From: Chryseobacterium sp. BGARF1
GTDB lineage: Bacteria; Bacteroidota; Bacteroidia; Flavobacteriales; Weeksellaceae
Length of the DNA: 64,000 nt
Assembly (NCBI RefSeq): GCF_001677955.1
Contig: NZ_LELA01000055.1
Coordinates: forward strand, 80,471-144,470
Direction: 5' to 3'
The notes under the pieces are model-generated. The model did no database searches. It was not told the origin of the DNA and saw only the letters and a program-made list of their open reading frames with translations. The position numbers were made by a program, and so were the translations under genes. Shown here one piece after another: positions 52,993-62,324 of this stretch. Each line of letters starts with the position of its first letter. Positions within the stretch are counted from its first letter, which is position 1.

Positions 52993-53934
52993 CTAAATCA
53001 ATTTCAATACTAAATCTATATGGTTCATTAAGGAAAGTTTCTTCAATGTCCCTAATCCTGGAAAGTGTCCGTTTTCGTGAAATCGTCTAAATTCAGATAT
53101 AGCAATAGAGTCATAGCCTGTTTGGTCACACCAAGCAATAAGTTTATCTAACGCCTCAGCAAACTTTCCTGCAATATCTGATGTGTCATCATTTGAGTCA
53201 GAAACAAAATGTTTAACTTTTATTCTATTTGTCTGTGCTTCCGCATAAGATAAATGTATCGCAACAGCATAGGGAAGAAACCCTGTTTCCGAATATTCCT
53301 CTCCAATAGAAAGATAGTCCGAAAAACCTTCAAACCCTTCTTCTTTGTAATAGATATGTTCTTCTGAAAAATTGCTTTCATCTACTTGCAAATAATCCGC
53401 ATTCTTTGTTTGAGCATTGAAATAATCATCAAGTTCAATTAAGGTATTTCTTTCAAAATTTCTAAAATATCTTCTACTTGTCGATGATAGATTGATTACA
53501 TTATATCGAATGGCAAAATGTTCTTGATATGATTTAAGAACATCTGAAATGTTATCAAACACGGCATTATGAATAATACTTAGAGCAGGAATAACTTTTG
53601 CATATTGTTGTAAAATGCCAATAGCTTTTGAATGGTCTATCCTATTATGGAAAATAACACCTATCTGATAATTTGTATAATCTCCAACTGAACTGCTAAT
53701 AGCATTAAAGATTGCATTGGTATCTTTGAATGTTCCTACTTGTGGATTAACAACAACTGTAAAGTTGATATCATTACTTGCTAATTCTTTTATCGTAGTC
53801 TTTAAAGTAGAAGAATCCTTGACAGGTTCAATAATAGGAGATACTTTTTCTTTATTTGGCAAAAGAACAGGTTTAGTTAATTCTCTTATTCCTATCAACT
53901 CAAACTGCTTTCCTCTTATATACGGTTGATACAT
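52993..53934 (-). CDS. sce7725/beta family protein
   Basis: 313 residues, start MYQPYIRGKQFELIGIRELT, matching the general form of sce7725 proteins (beta protein family, related to a T4 protein), TIM-barrel-like in composition (PIIEPVKDS). It overlaps the sce7726-like gene by 19 nt and is 1 nt from the RES gene, so all three are translated as a unit. Biochemical function is not known for the family. Confidence 0.7.
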   Translation of the reverse strand: MYQPYIRGKQFELIGIRELTKPVLLPNKEKVSPIIEPVKDSSTLKTTIKELASNDINFTVVVNPQVGTFKDTNAIFNAISSSVGDYTNYQIGVIFHNRIDHSKAIGILQQYAKVIPALSIIHNAVFDNISDVLKSYQEHFAIRYNVINLSSTSRRYFRNFERNTLIELDDYFNAQTKNADYLQVDESNFSEEHIYYKEEGFEGFSDYLSIGEEYSETGFLPYAVAIHLSYAEAQTNRIKVKHFVSDSNDDTSDIAGKFAEALDKLIAWCDQTGYDSIAISEFRRFHENGHFPGLGTLKKLSLMNHIDLVLKLI

Positions 53935-54785
53935 ACGCTTTTGGTTGCTAAAAAATTATACAATCTTTGATATTCCTGCTCATTAAAATCCAAAGAATTA
54001 CAAATGTGCTTTAGTTCTCTTGGGGTTTTAGATGATTTCAGCAAGTCGGGGTTCAATAGTTTTCTCTCTTTTAGTTTATTTAATACCTGCTTTTGAAAAT
54101 CAACTATATCAATTGTGGCAAGTAGTTCGTAACAAGCTCTAAAAATCTTTGTATTAGGAACATCAGGGACAGAACCAAAATTAACAGCAACTAAATCAAG
54201 ATACTCTTGCTTTCTCAATATTTTAAAAATAGTTTCAAAGTCGAAGAAAGATTTATTTGCATCTGCCTCTTTTATTGTTTCCAATTTATTTTTGGCATTT
54301 AATGCGATAATACCAATGCTTGTATTTTCGTATTCAACTTGGAGCTTTTTAGCATATTTTTCATCTGTAACAATATGTACCTCATTGGCAAATTTTTGGT
54401 AGTCATTTATTTGTTTTGCCAATTTTTCTAATCCGTCAAGTTCCGTTTTAATCTCATAGACTCTTACAGCACCGTTCAACATAACCAAGTCAGCTTTTGA
54501 AGCACCAATTTTTAGTTCATTAAGTGTTAATGTTGATTTTAAGCTATGAGTTTTTATAATATCAATAATCAAATTATTCTTATAGATGTATTCACATCTA
54601 TATTGCTTTTGTAAGGACTTATATAAAGACTTGATTATGTCTAAGTTGGTTTCGTATGAGGTAGTGTTGAAGTATTTATCTATTTGTTTTTGAAAAAGCA
54701 CATAATCGTCTTCCCGTACTATCTTTTGGAACATAGGCGGGGAGAAAATTTGTGATAATACTCTCAACTTTTGTATAGTTTTCAT
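53916..54785 (-). CDS. sce7726-like PD-(D/E)xK nuclease candidate
   Basis: 289 residues. The core ASKADLVML (Asp99), VYEIKTELD (Glu111, Lys113) and the later QINDY helix fit the PD-(D/E)xK nuclease fold. sce7726 and sce7725 families are often adjacent in genomes. First gene of the operon, preceded by a Bacteroidetes -7 box (TACCTTTG on the minus strand near 54805). Probably the DNA-acting part of a defence module. Target unknown. Confidence 0.7.
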   Translation of the reverse strand: MKTIQKLRVLSQIFSPPMFQKIVREDDYVLFQKQIDKYFNTTSYETNLDIIKSLYKSLQKQYRCEYIYKNNLIIDIIKTHSLKSTLTLNELKIGASKADLVMLNGAVRVYEIKTELDGLEKLAKQINDYQKFANEVHIVTDEKYAKKLQVEYENTSIGIIALNAKNKLETIKEADANKSFFDFETIFKILRKQEYLDLVAVNFGSVPDVPNTKIFRACYELLATIDIVDFQKQVLNKLKERKLLNPDLLKSSKTPRELKHICNSLDFNEQEYQRLYNFLATKSVCINRI

Positions 54786-55090
54786 ACTACTTCTTTACAT
54801 TACAAAGGTAACAAATTACGAAAAGATAACTATTATAATGCTTGATAATTCGGTTTCGTGGCTTAAATAGGTTATAAATTTAGTCAAAAAAATGTACCAA
54901 CATATACTTTAACATTATAAAACAGTATCAACAAATATATTTTTTCATTAGGGTTCTACTTAATGCTTTTAGGCAGTAGCTTCGTGACTTAACGAGTTTA
55001 ACCGTTCCAAATCTTCCAAAAAATGTTTCGAGATTTGTTCGGGTTCGGCTACTAAGTATAACGTTTTCTGTAAGCGTTTCAAAAATATAC
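54786..55090. other. non-coding region at the right end of the element
   Basis: About 300 bp without a gene. It holds the minus-strand TACCTTTG promoter for the sce7726 operon near 54805, AT-rich sequence, and at about 54958-55050 a less AT-rich stretch that may contain the right end of the element. GCTTCGTGACTTAA and GTTTCGTGGCTTAA are near-repeats at about 54979 and 54851. No terminator was seen before the tRNA. Confidence 0.4.
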
Positions 55091-55166
<76 letters not shown>

Positions 55167-55170
55167 ACAG

Positions 55171-55198
55171 GAGAATCAGAAATGGTTCTCTTTTTTTT
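55171..55198 (+). terminator. tRNA terminator
   Basis: GAGAATC/GGTTCTC stem followed by eight T, directly after the tRNA. Confidence 0.85.
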
Positions 55199-55227
55199 GT
55201 TATCAATATTAAAAATTACAGCATAAA

Positions 55228-55258
55228 AAATCCCACTTCGATAAGAAATGGGATTTTT
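55228..55258 (-). terminator. intrinsic terminator
   Basis: AAATCCCA/TGGGATTT stem with T-runs on either strand, just past the stop of the 55275-55844 gene. Confidence 0.85.
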
Positions 55259-55274
55259 TTATTTTGTTTAACGG

Positions 55275-55844
55275 TTAGTTTACCAAAGTATCAAATGGAG
55301 CCAATTTAAAATCCTCAGATTTTACTTGCTCAAAGTAAGATGCTTTTGCAGTACCTCTTAATTTACCTGCTGCTTTTGAAGCTGCTGTGAAATCGGTATC
55401 GATTTTAGTAGCAATTTCTGTAGGTTTGAAATCTTTTTTTACTGAATCATCCTCTACTCCTAAATATCCGTTTTTCTTTGTTAAATAATTGATGAAGTTA
55501 TCGTAATTTCCTAAAGTATTTCTGAAATACAACGTGTGATAGTTCATACATTTTGATGCCTTCTTTGATTTGTTGACAATACAGCTTGCCATATTTCCTC
55601 TGTAAAGGTCAAATTCTAATGCAACGGCATCATATTCTTTTTTAAGAGCGGTTGTACCATTAGTAAGAATGGAATTATCATTTTGCGATTCGCTTATCTT
55701 TTTCAAATGTTCCAAAACTAAAGGAACGGTTCTTTCAATTTTTGATTTTGCTTCTGCAACCGATCCGAAAACTGAAGATGTTTGTGCTGATGTTACATTA
55801 AATATCAACAACATTAAGACAGAAAATAGAGTATATCTTTTCAT
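55275..55844 (-). CDS. secreted hypothetical protein of Chryseobacterium type
   Basis: 189 residues with a signal peptide (MKRYTLFSVLMLLIFNVTSAQ, cleavage before TSSVF). The mature part is helical and holds two cysteines near 85 and 95 that may form a disulfide. No enzyme motif is visible. Monocistronic with a strong terminator; function unknown. Confidence 0.7.
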   Translation of the reverse strand: MKRYTLFSVLMLLIFNVTSAQTSSVFGSVAEAKSKIERTVPLVLEHLKKISESQNDNSILTNGTTALKKEYDAVALEFDLYRGNMASCIVNKSKKASKCMNYHTLYFRNTLGNYDNFINYLTKKNGYLGVEDDSVKKDFKPTEIATKIDTDFTAASKAAGKLRGTAKASYFEQVKSEDFKLAPFDTLVN

Positions 55845-56060
55845 TAGAAATTTTTAAAGCACTAAAATAAATATATTTTCTCATTCTGTGCCTATTCATT
55901 TTAATTTTATTTAATAAAAATTAACAAGTTTTAAGAATTTACACCCATATTTAGCTTTTCTCTGTTGATTAATAATTGCCTATTTTCTATTAATTAAAAA
56001 TTTAACATATTTTAATGTTTTTTATCGTATTGATATTCAATCAGTTATTTAGTTTTAATT

Positions 56061-56129
56061 TTTATCACTAAAAAAATAGTTGTTCAAGTTAAAAATATTT
56101 CTACATTTGTATAACTAATTTATTAGTGA
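56061..56129 (+). promoter_or_regulatory. promoter and dyad operator of the blaI/M56 operon
   Basis: TTG at 56080-56082 and TACATTTG at 56102-56109, 19 bp apart, form a canonical Bacteroidetes promoter. TATCACTA (about 56063) upstream and TTAGTGATA (about 56123) downstream are inverted copies, suggesting BlaI dimers bind on both sides and autoregulate. Confidence 0.65.
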
Positions 56130-56174
56130 TACGATTTTTTTAGTAATTTTATCACAACAATTAAAATTCAGTTT

Positions 56175-56540
56175 ATGATCATTCAGACTTTAACAAAAGC
56201 AGAAGAACAGGTAATGCAGTTTTTATGGAAACTTGAAAAAGGTTTTCTTAAAGATGTTTTGGATCTTTATCCGGAACCAAAGCCTCATACCAATACAGTT
56301 TCTACGATTCTGAAAGTGTTGAAAGATAAAGAGTTTGTAGATTATAATGTGTATGGAAGACAGCACGAATATTTCCCTTTGGTTACAAAAGAGCAGTATT
56401 CTGGAAAAACGATGAAAAGCCTGGTAAAAAATTATTTTAAAGGTTCTTATAAAAGTGCCGTTTCTTTTTTGGTTGAAAAAAACGAAATGACCGTTGAAGA
56501 TCTTGAAATGTTATTAAGCGAACTTAAAAACAAAGACTAA
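56175..56540 (+). CDS. BlaI/MecI/CopY-family repressor
   Basis: 121 residues forming a winged helix (TKAEEQVMQFLWKLEKGF, NTVSTILKVLKDKEFV) and a dimerising C-terminus. Such repressors are cleaved after a signal from a membrane M56 sensor. It is encoded 5 bp upstream of its M56 partner. No beta-lactamase gene is nearby, so the regulated genes are probably elsewhere or the following GLPGLI genes. Confidence 0.9.
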   Translation: MIIQTLTKAEEQVMQFLWKLEKGFLKDVLDLYPEPKPHTNTVSTILKVLKDKEFVDYNVYGRQHEYFPLVTKEQYSGKTMKSLVKNYFKGSYKSAVSFLVEKNEMTVEDLEMLLSELKNKD

Positions 56541-56545
56541 TAAAT

Positions 56546-58354
56546 ATGGAAGCTCTGATTTTTTACTTCATAAAAGTAATCATCTGTTCGGGTGTAATGT
56601 TTTTATATTATCAGTTGTCTTTAAAAGATAAGACCTTTCATCATTACAACAGATTTTATCTTTTGTCGGCAATGTTAATCTCAATTTTGCTGCCTCTTAT
56701 TAAAGTGGAAGATTTTACGATTGAAGTTAATGAGAATCTTTTTTTGTTGATTAATAAATTACAGAATTTAAATACAACTAATAATATAGATCATGGCTAC
56801 ATTTATTTTAGAATTATTCTTTCTGGTTTGGGATTGGTTTCTCTCTATTTTTTAGGGAAGTTCATGTATGGGATTTTCAGAATCCAACAACTCAAAAGCC
56901 AGTTTGAAAAAGAAAGTTTTGAAGGGGTAAATTTTTACCAGACCAATCTTTCTGAAGCACCATTTTCGTATTTCAAAAATCTTTTCTGGAAAAACTCTAT
57001 TGTGATCAATTCAGAAGTCGGAAAACAGATTTTAAAGCACGAAATGGTTCATATTGAACAAAAACACTCTATCGATAAGATATTTATAGAGATTCTTACT
57101 TCTGTTTTTTGGTTCAATCCGTTCTTTCATATTATTAAAAAAGAAATCAATTTAATACACGAATATCTGGCTGATAAAAAAGCCGTCAAACAATCGGACA
57201 CAAAAGCATTTGCGCAGATGCTTTTAGCAAGCCATTTTTCCGGAAAAACTTTGCCTGCGACCAGTCCGTTTCTAAGTTCAAACCTCAAAAAACGACTCAA
57301 AATGTTACAAAAACCTCAAACAAAATTCGGGTATGCGCGCAGAATATTTGCCTTACCGGTTTTATTCACCGTTGCATTTGCTTACATGGTTAATGCGAAA
57401 AACAAAGAAATAAAAGAAGTAAATAACGAAATTGAAAAAGCCGTTGCTGAAATCAAACAGGATACTGTAAGACCACAGAAGATAGAAAAACCACAAGAAA
57501 TTGTTACACCAAAAGCATCATTTAAAGTAGATGCGCATCAGAAGAAAATTACAGAACTCGGTAAAAAAATTGAAGAGAAATCAAAAGTTTTGAAAACTCT
57601 TAACCCTGAAAGCGAAGATTTCGAAAAAAATATAGCAGAAATTGGTAAACTGTCTGAAGAAATTGGGAAAATTTCAAGTGTACAAAACTATAATCATGCT
57701 GAAGCTCGTCAAAAAATGAGAGATCAGTTGAAGGCCTCAGGAGAATATTTTAAATCTGATGATTTTAAGAACGCGGCCAGAGAATATGTTAAACTAAATT
57801 TTGATTTTCCTGAAGTTCCATTACCTCCTGCTTCACCAGCGACTCCAAATTTCCCAAAAGTAAGGATGTATTCTTATAATGTTCCCAATATTGATTATAA
57901 AAATCTTCCGGGCCTCAGCAAAAAAGAAATAAGAAAACTTGAAAAATTAGCTAAAGAAAAGGCAGAACTTGCAGCAAAACAAGCAGAAGTTGCCAGACAG
58001 CAGGCAGAAATTGTAAGAGAGCAGACAAAAAATATGGTAGGAAAGCCGTGGGTGGTTGCAGTGAATGCTCATGCACCGAAAGTAAGTTACTCAGCAAGCT
58101 CTTCTTATACAGATTTTTCAAAGCCTTCTAATAGTAAATTTCTTTCTACAGAAGGAACTTTCCAAACAAATGTGAAAGATATGATTAAGACTAATTCTGG
58201 GGGAGATATAAAATATTTCATTGATGGAAATGTAAGTTCGAATGAAGAAATGCAAAGTCTTGATCCAAAGAATATAGAATCTATTAATATCAACAAAACG
58301 AAAATTTCCGGTAAAGACGCGGGGGAAATTCATATCAAAACAAGACAAAAATAA
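56546..58354 (+). CDS. BlaR1-type M56 metallopeptidase sensor
   Basis: 602 residues. N-terminal membrane segments (about 1-25, 37-55, 88-110) flank the M56 zinc protease with HEMVH at 165-169 and HEYLAD near 205, then a TM near 268-282 (IFALPVLFTVAFAYMV). Instead of a penicillin-binding sensor domain there is a long Lys/Glu coiled coil and a C-terminal plug-like segment (ESININKTKISGKDAGEIHI). Signals proteolysis of BlaI. The stimulus in Bacteroidetes is unknown. Confidence 0.88.
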   Translation: MEALIFYFIKVIICSGVMFLYYQLSLKDKTFHHYNRFYLLSAMLISILLPLIKVEDFTIEVNENLFLLINKLQNLNTTNNIDHGYIYFRIILSGLGLVSLYFLGKFMYGIFRIQQLKSQFEKESFEGVNFYQTNLSEAPFSYFKNLFWKNSIVINSEVGKQILKHEMVHIEQKHSIDKIFIEILTSVFWFNPFFHIIKKEINLIHEYLADKKAVKQSDTKAFAQMLLASHFSGKTLPATSPFLSSNLKKRLKMLQKPQTKFGYARRIFALPVLFTVAFAYMVNAKNKEIKEVNNEIEKAVAEIKQDTVRPQKIEKPQEIVTPKASFKVDAHQKKITELGKKIEEKSKVLKTLNPESEDFEKNIAEIGKLSEEIGKISSVQNYNHAEARQKMRDQLKASGEYFKSDDFKNAAREYVKLNFDFPEVPLPPASPATPNFPKVRMYSYNVPNIDYKNLPGLSKKEIRKLEKLAKEKAELAAKQAEVARQQAEIVREQTKNMVGKPWVVAVNAHAPKVSYSASSSYTDFSKPSNSKFLSTEGTFQTNVKDMIKTNSGGDIKYFIDGNVSSNEEMQSLDPKNIESININKTKISGKDAGEIHIKTRQK

Positions 58355-58384
58355 TTTTTAATTATTCACAAAATAAGTTTTAGA

Positions 58385-59215
58385 ATGAAAAAACTAATAA
58401 CCGTTTTCTGTGTATTGATGATTGGTGTTTTTGCCAATGCTCAAAACAAACGTTTTACTTACGAATACCGTTTTATACCAGATTCTACCAATACAGGCGA
58501 TATAAAAACGGAGATGATGAATCTTGATGTTGCTGATTCGGGATCCAAGTTTTACAGCTATACGGCTTACCATTCCGATTCTATTATGAGAGTTGATCTG
58601 GAAAAACAATTGGCTTCAACGGGGATTATGAATGTTAAGACTGATGGACGAAAGGGCTCCGTAAGATATTCGATTTCCAAAAAATATCCGAAGTATGAAG
58701 TTTATTTGCACAACAGGATTTTGAGAGATCAGTATAAAGTTGCTGATGACCGAAAAATAGATTGGAAAATAAGCTCCGAAAAGCAAAAAATCGGAGAATG
58801 GAATACCCAGAAAGCGGAAACAGAATTTGGAGGAAGAAAATGGGCGGCATGGTTCACTTCAGATATTCCGATTCAGGATGGACCGTACAAATTTCATGGT
58901 CTTCCCGGTTTGATTGTAAAGCTTGAAGACCTTAGTAAATCTCATGTTTTTAATCTGCAGGCTGTAAAAAATATTACAGAAATACCAAAAGATGTTTTTG
59001 GAGAGAAAGAAGTTTTAATCAATCAAAAACAATATGACAAATTGGTTAAAGAATATGAGAATGATCCTACAAAAGGATTAAAACAGATGCAGATGGGCGG
59101 TGTTACGATGATTATGAAAGATGGTACCGGAAATCAAATGAAAGATCAGGAAGAACGCTTGAAAGCAAATATAAAAAAAGATAACAACAGAATAGAACTT
59201 AATAAAACAAAGTAG
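58385..59215 (+). CDS. GLPGLI family secreted protein
   Basis: 276 residues with a signal peptide (MKKLITVFCVLMIGVFANA) and the defining HGLPGLIVKLED motif near residue 175. Beta-rich, periplasmic or outer-membrane associated. The family is common in Flavobacteriia and has no known function. It is 30 bp after the M56 gene and 1 bp before a paralog, so all four genes may form an operon. Confidence 0.9.
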   Translation: MKKLITVFCVLMIGVFANAQNKRFTYEYRFIPDSTNTGDIKTEMMNLDVADSGSKFYSYTAYHSDSIMRVDLEKQLASTGIMNVKTDGRKGSVRYSISKKYPKYEVYLHNRILRDQYKVADDRKIDWKISSEKQKIGEWNTQKAETEFGGRKWAAWFTSDIPIQDGPYKFHGLPGLIVKLEDLSKSHVFNLQAVKNITEIPKDVFGEKEVLINQKQYDKLVKEYENDPTKGLKQMQMGGVTMIMKDGTGNQMKDQEERLKANIKKDNNRIELNKTK

Positions 59216-59216
59216 A

Positions 59217-60113
59217 ATGAAAAAAATATCTTTAGCACTTTTATTAATTATAGGATTCTCCAGTTTTGCTCAAAACCGTTTTTTCTACGATTATAAATTT
59301 ATTCCCGATTCTACAGATAAAGCAAACGTTTTGAAAGAAATAATGCTTTTGGATATTGATAAAAGCGGATCAAAATATTACGGTCAGGAAAAGTTTGTAG
59401 CAGATTCTACTTCACAGGCAGATTTGGAGAGACAATTAAAATTGAGTCCCAACAGCATTAGTATCAGTAGAAACGATAAACCGGGAATGATTTCTTACAA
59501 GGTTACCAAACAATATCCTGATTTTAAAACTCATCTTTTCACAAAGATCTCCAGCGACAATTATAAAATTGAGGAAGATAAAAAACCTGAATGGAAGATT
59601 CTTCCAGATAAGCAGAAAATTGGTGAATACAATGCTCAAAAAGCGACGACGAAATATGGCGGAAGAGAATGGACGGCTTGGTTTTCTACAGATTTACCTT
59701 TTCAGGACGGACCTTATAAATTCTACGGACTTCCCGGTTTGATTGTGAAAATTGAAGATAAAACAGGTTCACATTCCCTGACTTTAGTTGGAAATAAAAC
59801 GATTCAAACTACTATGGAAAAAGAGATGAATCTTCCGCAAGGAGTTCAACTTTATGGAATGGGAGGGAAGGATATTGAAATCAATAAAGCTCAGTTTAAA
59901 AAAGCATGGAAAGCATATAAAAGTGATCCCACGAAAAATATGCGAGAAATGATGTCCAAAAATTCTGATACTAATAAGATTGTTTTTAAAACAAAAACAG
60001 CCGATGGAAGAGAGATATCAGATCCTAATCAGGTTTTCAGAGAAATGGAGAAAAAAGCAAAGGAAGGTTTTAAAAAGAATAATAATCCTATTGAGCCGGA
60101 ACTGTATAATTAG
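59217..60113 (+). CDS. GLPGLI family secreted protein, paralog
   Basis: 298 residues, signal peptide MKKISLALLLIIGFSSFAQ, motif YGLPGLIVKIED. It is clearly duplicated from its neighbour (shared FIPDST, KYGGREWTAWFSTDLPFQDGPYK split over the family core). A C-terminal extension of about 80 residues is Lys/Met-rich. Last gene of the operon before a bidirectional terminator. Confidence 0.9.
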   Translation: MKKISLALLLIIGFSSFAQNRFFYDYKFIPDSTDKANVLKEIMLLDIDKSGSKYYGQEKFVADSTSQADLERQLKLSPNSISISRNDKPGMISYKVTKQYPDFKTHLFTKISSDNYKIEEDKKPEWKILPDKQKIGEYNAQKATTKYGGREWTAWFSTDLPFQDGPYKFYGLPGLIVKIEDKTGSHSLTLVGNKTIQTTMEKEMNLPQGVQLYGMGGKDIEINKAQFKKAWKAYKSDPTKNMREMMSKNSDTNKIVFKTKTADGREISDPNQVFREMEKKAKEGFKKNNNPIEPELYN

Positions 60114-60212
60114 TTGTTAGGTTTTGGTTGTTAGTTTTTAGTTTAAAATTCAATCTATTAAAAATAAAAACTATTCAATCTTTTTAGGAACTCTAAAATC
60201 TCATTCATAATA

Positions 60213-60246
60213 AAACAAGCGAGGAAATTTTTCCCCGCTTGTTTTT
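60213..60246. terminator. bidirectional intrinsic terminator
   Basis: AAACAAGCG/CGCTTGTTT with inner GGAAA/TTTCC, between the convergent GLPGLI and M61 genes. The gap 60114-60340 otherwise holds only AT-rich, GTTGTTAG-type simple sequence. Confidence 0.9.
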
Positions 60247-60340
60247 ATTTTAAATTCTTTGAATAATATAATTTTTGATTTTTACATAGGATGTCAAACC
60301 ATCAACTATCAACCAAAAACGATCAACAACTTAAATTAAC

Positions 60341-62197
60341 TTACTTTTTTCCAGTCAACCACTGATCCTGAAGTTTCTGTTCTGCAGGAGTAGGATTAGC
60401 TTTAAATTGTAATGTTTCCATTGTTATTTTATCTAAAACAGCTTTTCCTTTCAAATCAATTTTGTCCATTTTATCGCCGTTTTTACGAAGAACGGTTACG
60501 GTAACATTTTGACCTTCTTTGATCGATTGTGCATAGCTGATAAATTCCTGTGCATTTTGAATATTGATGGTTTTTCCGTCTAAAGCAAAAACTTGATCGG
60601 TAATTTTAAATCCGATACTTTTTGAGAATGGTGATAAAGCAGAATGATCATCAAAGGCAAAAGCATTGTTCTTTTCATCGTATCCGGTTTGCGCAGGATC
60701 TTTGATAAACCAAAACATAGGCGGAGTTTCCTGCTTCTTGATTTCTACACCTACTTGAGCTAAATAATCTGCATACGGAGTCGGCTGGCTTCCTGCAATA
60801 TATTTATTGTAAAAATCTTTTACCTGCGGATATCCTGTAATGGTTACCAATTCATCAATCAGTTTATCATCTTTAAATGGCTTGTTCTCACCAAATCTCT
60901 GAGATAATTTTCTGATCATATCGCGATAACCCATTTCTCCGTTTGATAATTTTCTCAGTTCAATATCAAGACACATCGTCAAAAGCGTTCCCTTTTCGTA
61001 AACGTTTCTGTACTGGTCTTTGTACTGATCCTGAAGAATATTTTTACTCATCACCGTAAAAGGCATGGTGTCATCATAGCTTTTAGAATTTTTGATCTTG
61101 TCGCCGATTCTCTGTAAAAACTGATCTTTGGTAATTAAACCTTCCTGAATCTGGAATAAATTGGCAAAATATTCGGTTCCGCCTTCATACATCCAAAGAT
61201 GTTGAGACATTTTCGGATCTGCATAATCGAAGTAATGAATTTCTTCAGAATGCGTCTTCAGAGGATTCACGGTGTGGAAAAATTCATGAGAAACTACGTC
61301 AACAATAGATTCATCAATCGCTTCTTTAGGCATCATTTCGTGAAGGACAACACTTGTAGACTCGTGATGTTCCAAAGCCCCGAAACCTTTAATTTGCGGA
61401 CCTTCAGTTCCTGCAAGATAAAGCATGATGGCGTATTTCTTATTGGTATTCATATCACCCAAAAATTTCTTTTGAGCAACGACCATTTTTTCTAAATTTT
61501 CTTTAAAATCTGCTGCTTTGTATTTTCCTGTTGGAGAATAAACGCCCAAAACAAGATCCATTCCGCCTGCATTAAAAGTGATGTAATCAGGTTTTGAATA
61601 CATTAAAGGAGAATCGGTCAGTTTAGCATAATTTGCTAATGTAAAAGTATCTGTTGCTTCAGATTTATCCTGATCCACCAAAGCGGTCGTTCCGTAAAAG
61701 TCATTAGGTTTCTGAATTACCAATTGATACGGAACATCTTGCATATTGTCGATATAACCTACAAAGCCATGCGTATTAATTAAATAAACTTTTCCCTGCT
61801 CAATATCTGTTCCGGAAGGTGAAAATACAGCTTTATGCTTGTCTGTGTCGTTTTCTTCGTCAAAACTGTCGTTTACCCAGTATGTAATTTTACTTAAAGC
61901 TTTTGCGTTTTTTAGAGAGTAGGTATTGTCATTCACTTTGGTAAAAGCAATTTCTTTTCCTTTGTTATCTAAAAACTTTATTCCTTCAATAAATCTTCCG
62001 TAATCATCCACAGAATAAGTTCCGGGAACTGTTTTTGGAAAGTGAAATTTCACGTCATTCGATTTCATTTTCGGAAACTCCATCGTAACGGCTATTTTAT
62101 CGTCTTTTACATTCACCAGGTCGATGTTTGTTTTTATAGATTGCGCTTGAACGAAAGCCACCGCAAGAATTCCTAAACTGAGTGCTATTTTTTTCAT
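60341..62197 (-). CDS. M61 family metallopeptidase with PDZ domain
   Basis: 618 residues. Signal peptide MKKIALSLGILAVAFVQAQ, N-terminal beta domain, M61 catalytic domain with HEFFHTVNPLK near 305 and the downstream Glu of MYEGGTEYFANL, then a C-terminal PDZ domain (IGFKITDQVFALDGKTI). M61 enzymes are glycyl aminopeptidase-like proteases; here it is exported, probably for peptide uptake. Confidence 0.93.
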   Translation of the reverse strand: MKKIALSLGILAVAFVQAQSIKTNIDLVNVKDDKIAVTMEFPKMKSNDVKFHFPKTVPGTYSVDDYGRFIEGIKFLDNKGKEIAFTKVNDNTYSLKNAKALSKITYWVNDSFDEENDTDKHKAVFSPSGTDIEQGKVYLINTHGFVGYIDNMQDVPYQLVIQKPNDFYGTTALVDQDKSEATDTFTLANYAKLTDSPLMYSKPDYITFNAGGMDLVLGVYSPTGKYKAADFKENLEKMVVAQKKFLGDMNTNKKYAIMLYLAGTEGPQIKGFGALEHHESTSVVLHEMMPKEAIDESIVDVVSHEFFHTVNPLKTHSEEIHYFDYADPKMSQHLWMYEGGTEYFANLFQIQEGLITKDQFLQRIGDKIKNSKSYDDTMPFTVMSKNILQDQYKDQYRNVYEKGTLLTMCLDIELRKLSNGEMGYRDMIRKLSQRFGENKPFKDDKLIDELVTITGYPQVKDFYNKYIAGSQPTPYADYLAQVGVEIKKQETPPMFWFIKDPAQTGYDEKNNAFAFDDHSALSPFSKSIGFKITDQVFALDGKTINIQNAQEFISYAQSIKEGQNVTVTVLRKNGDKMDKIDLKGKAVLDKITMETLQFKANPTPAEQKLQDQWLTGKK

Positions 62198-62286
62198 TAG
62201 GTTTATTTTATTGATAAGTAGTTGATTTTAAATTGAGTTTGTTACAGAGAAATTTATAATTTTTTGCTAAACTTTAGTTAAAAAAA

Positions 62287-62310
62287 GCAAAACCATACTT
62301 ATGATTTTGC
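62287..62310 (-). terminator. hairpin after the M1 peptidase gene
   Basis: GCAAAACCATA pairs imperfectly with ATGATTTTGC, T-run on the minus strand; just past the stop at 62325. Confidence 0.6.
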
Positions 62311-62324
62311 CTTTTAAAATTTCA

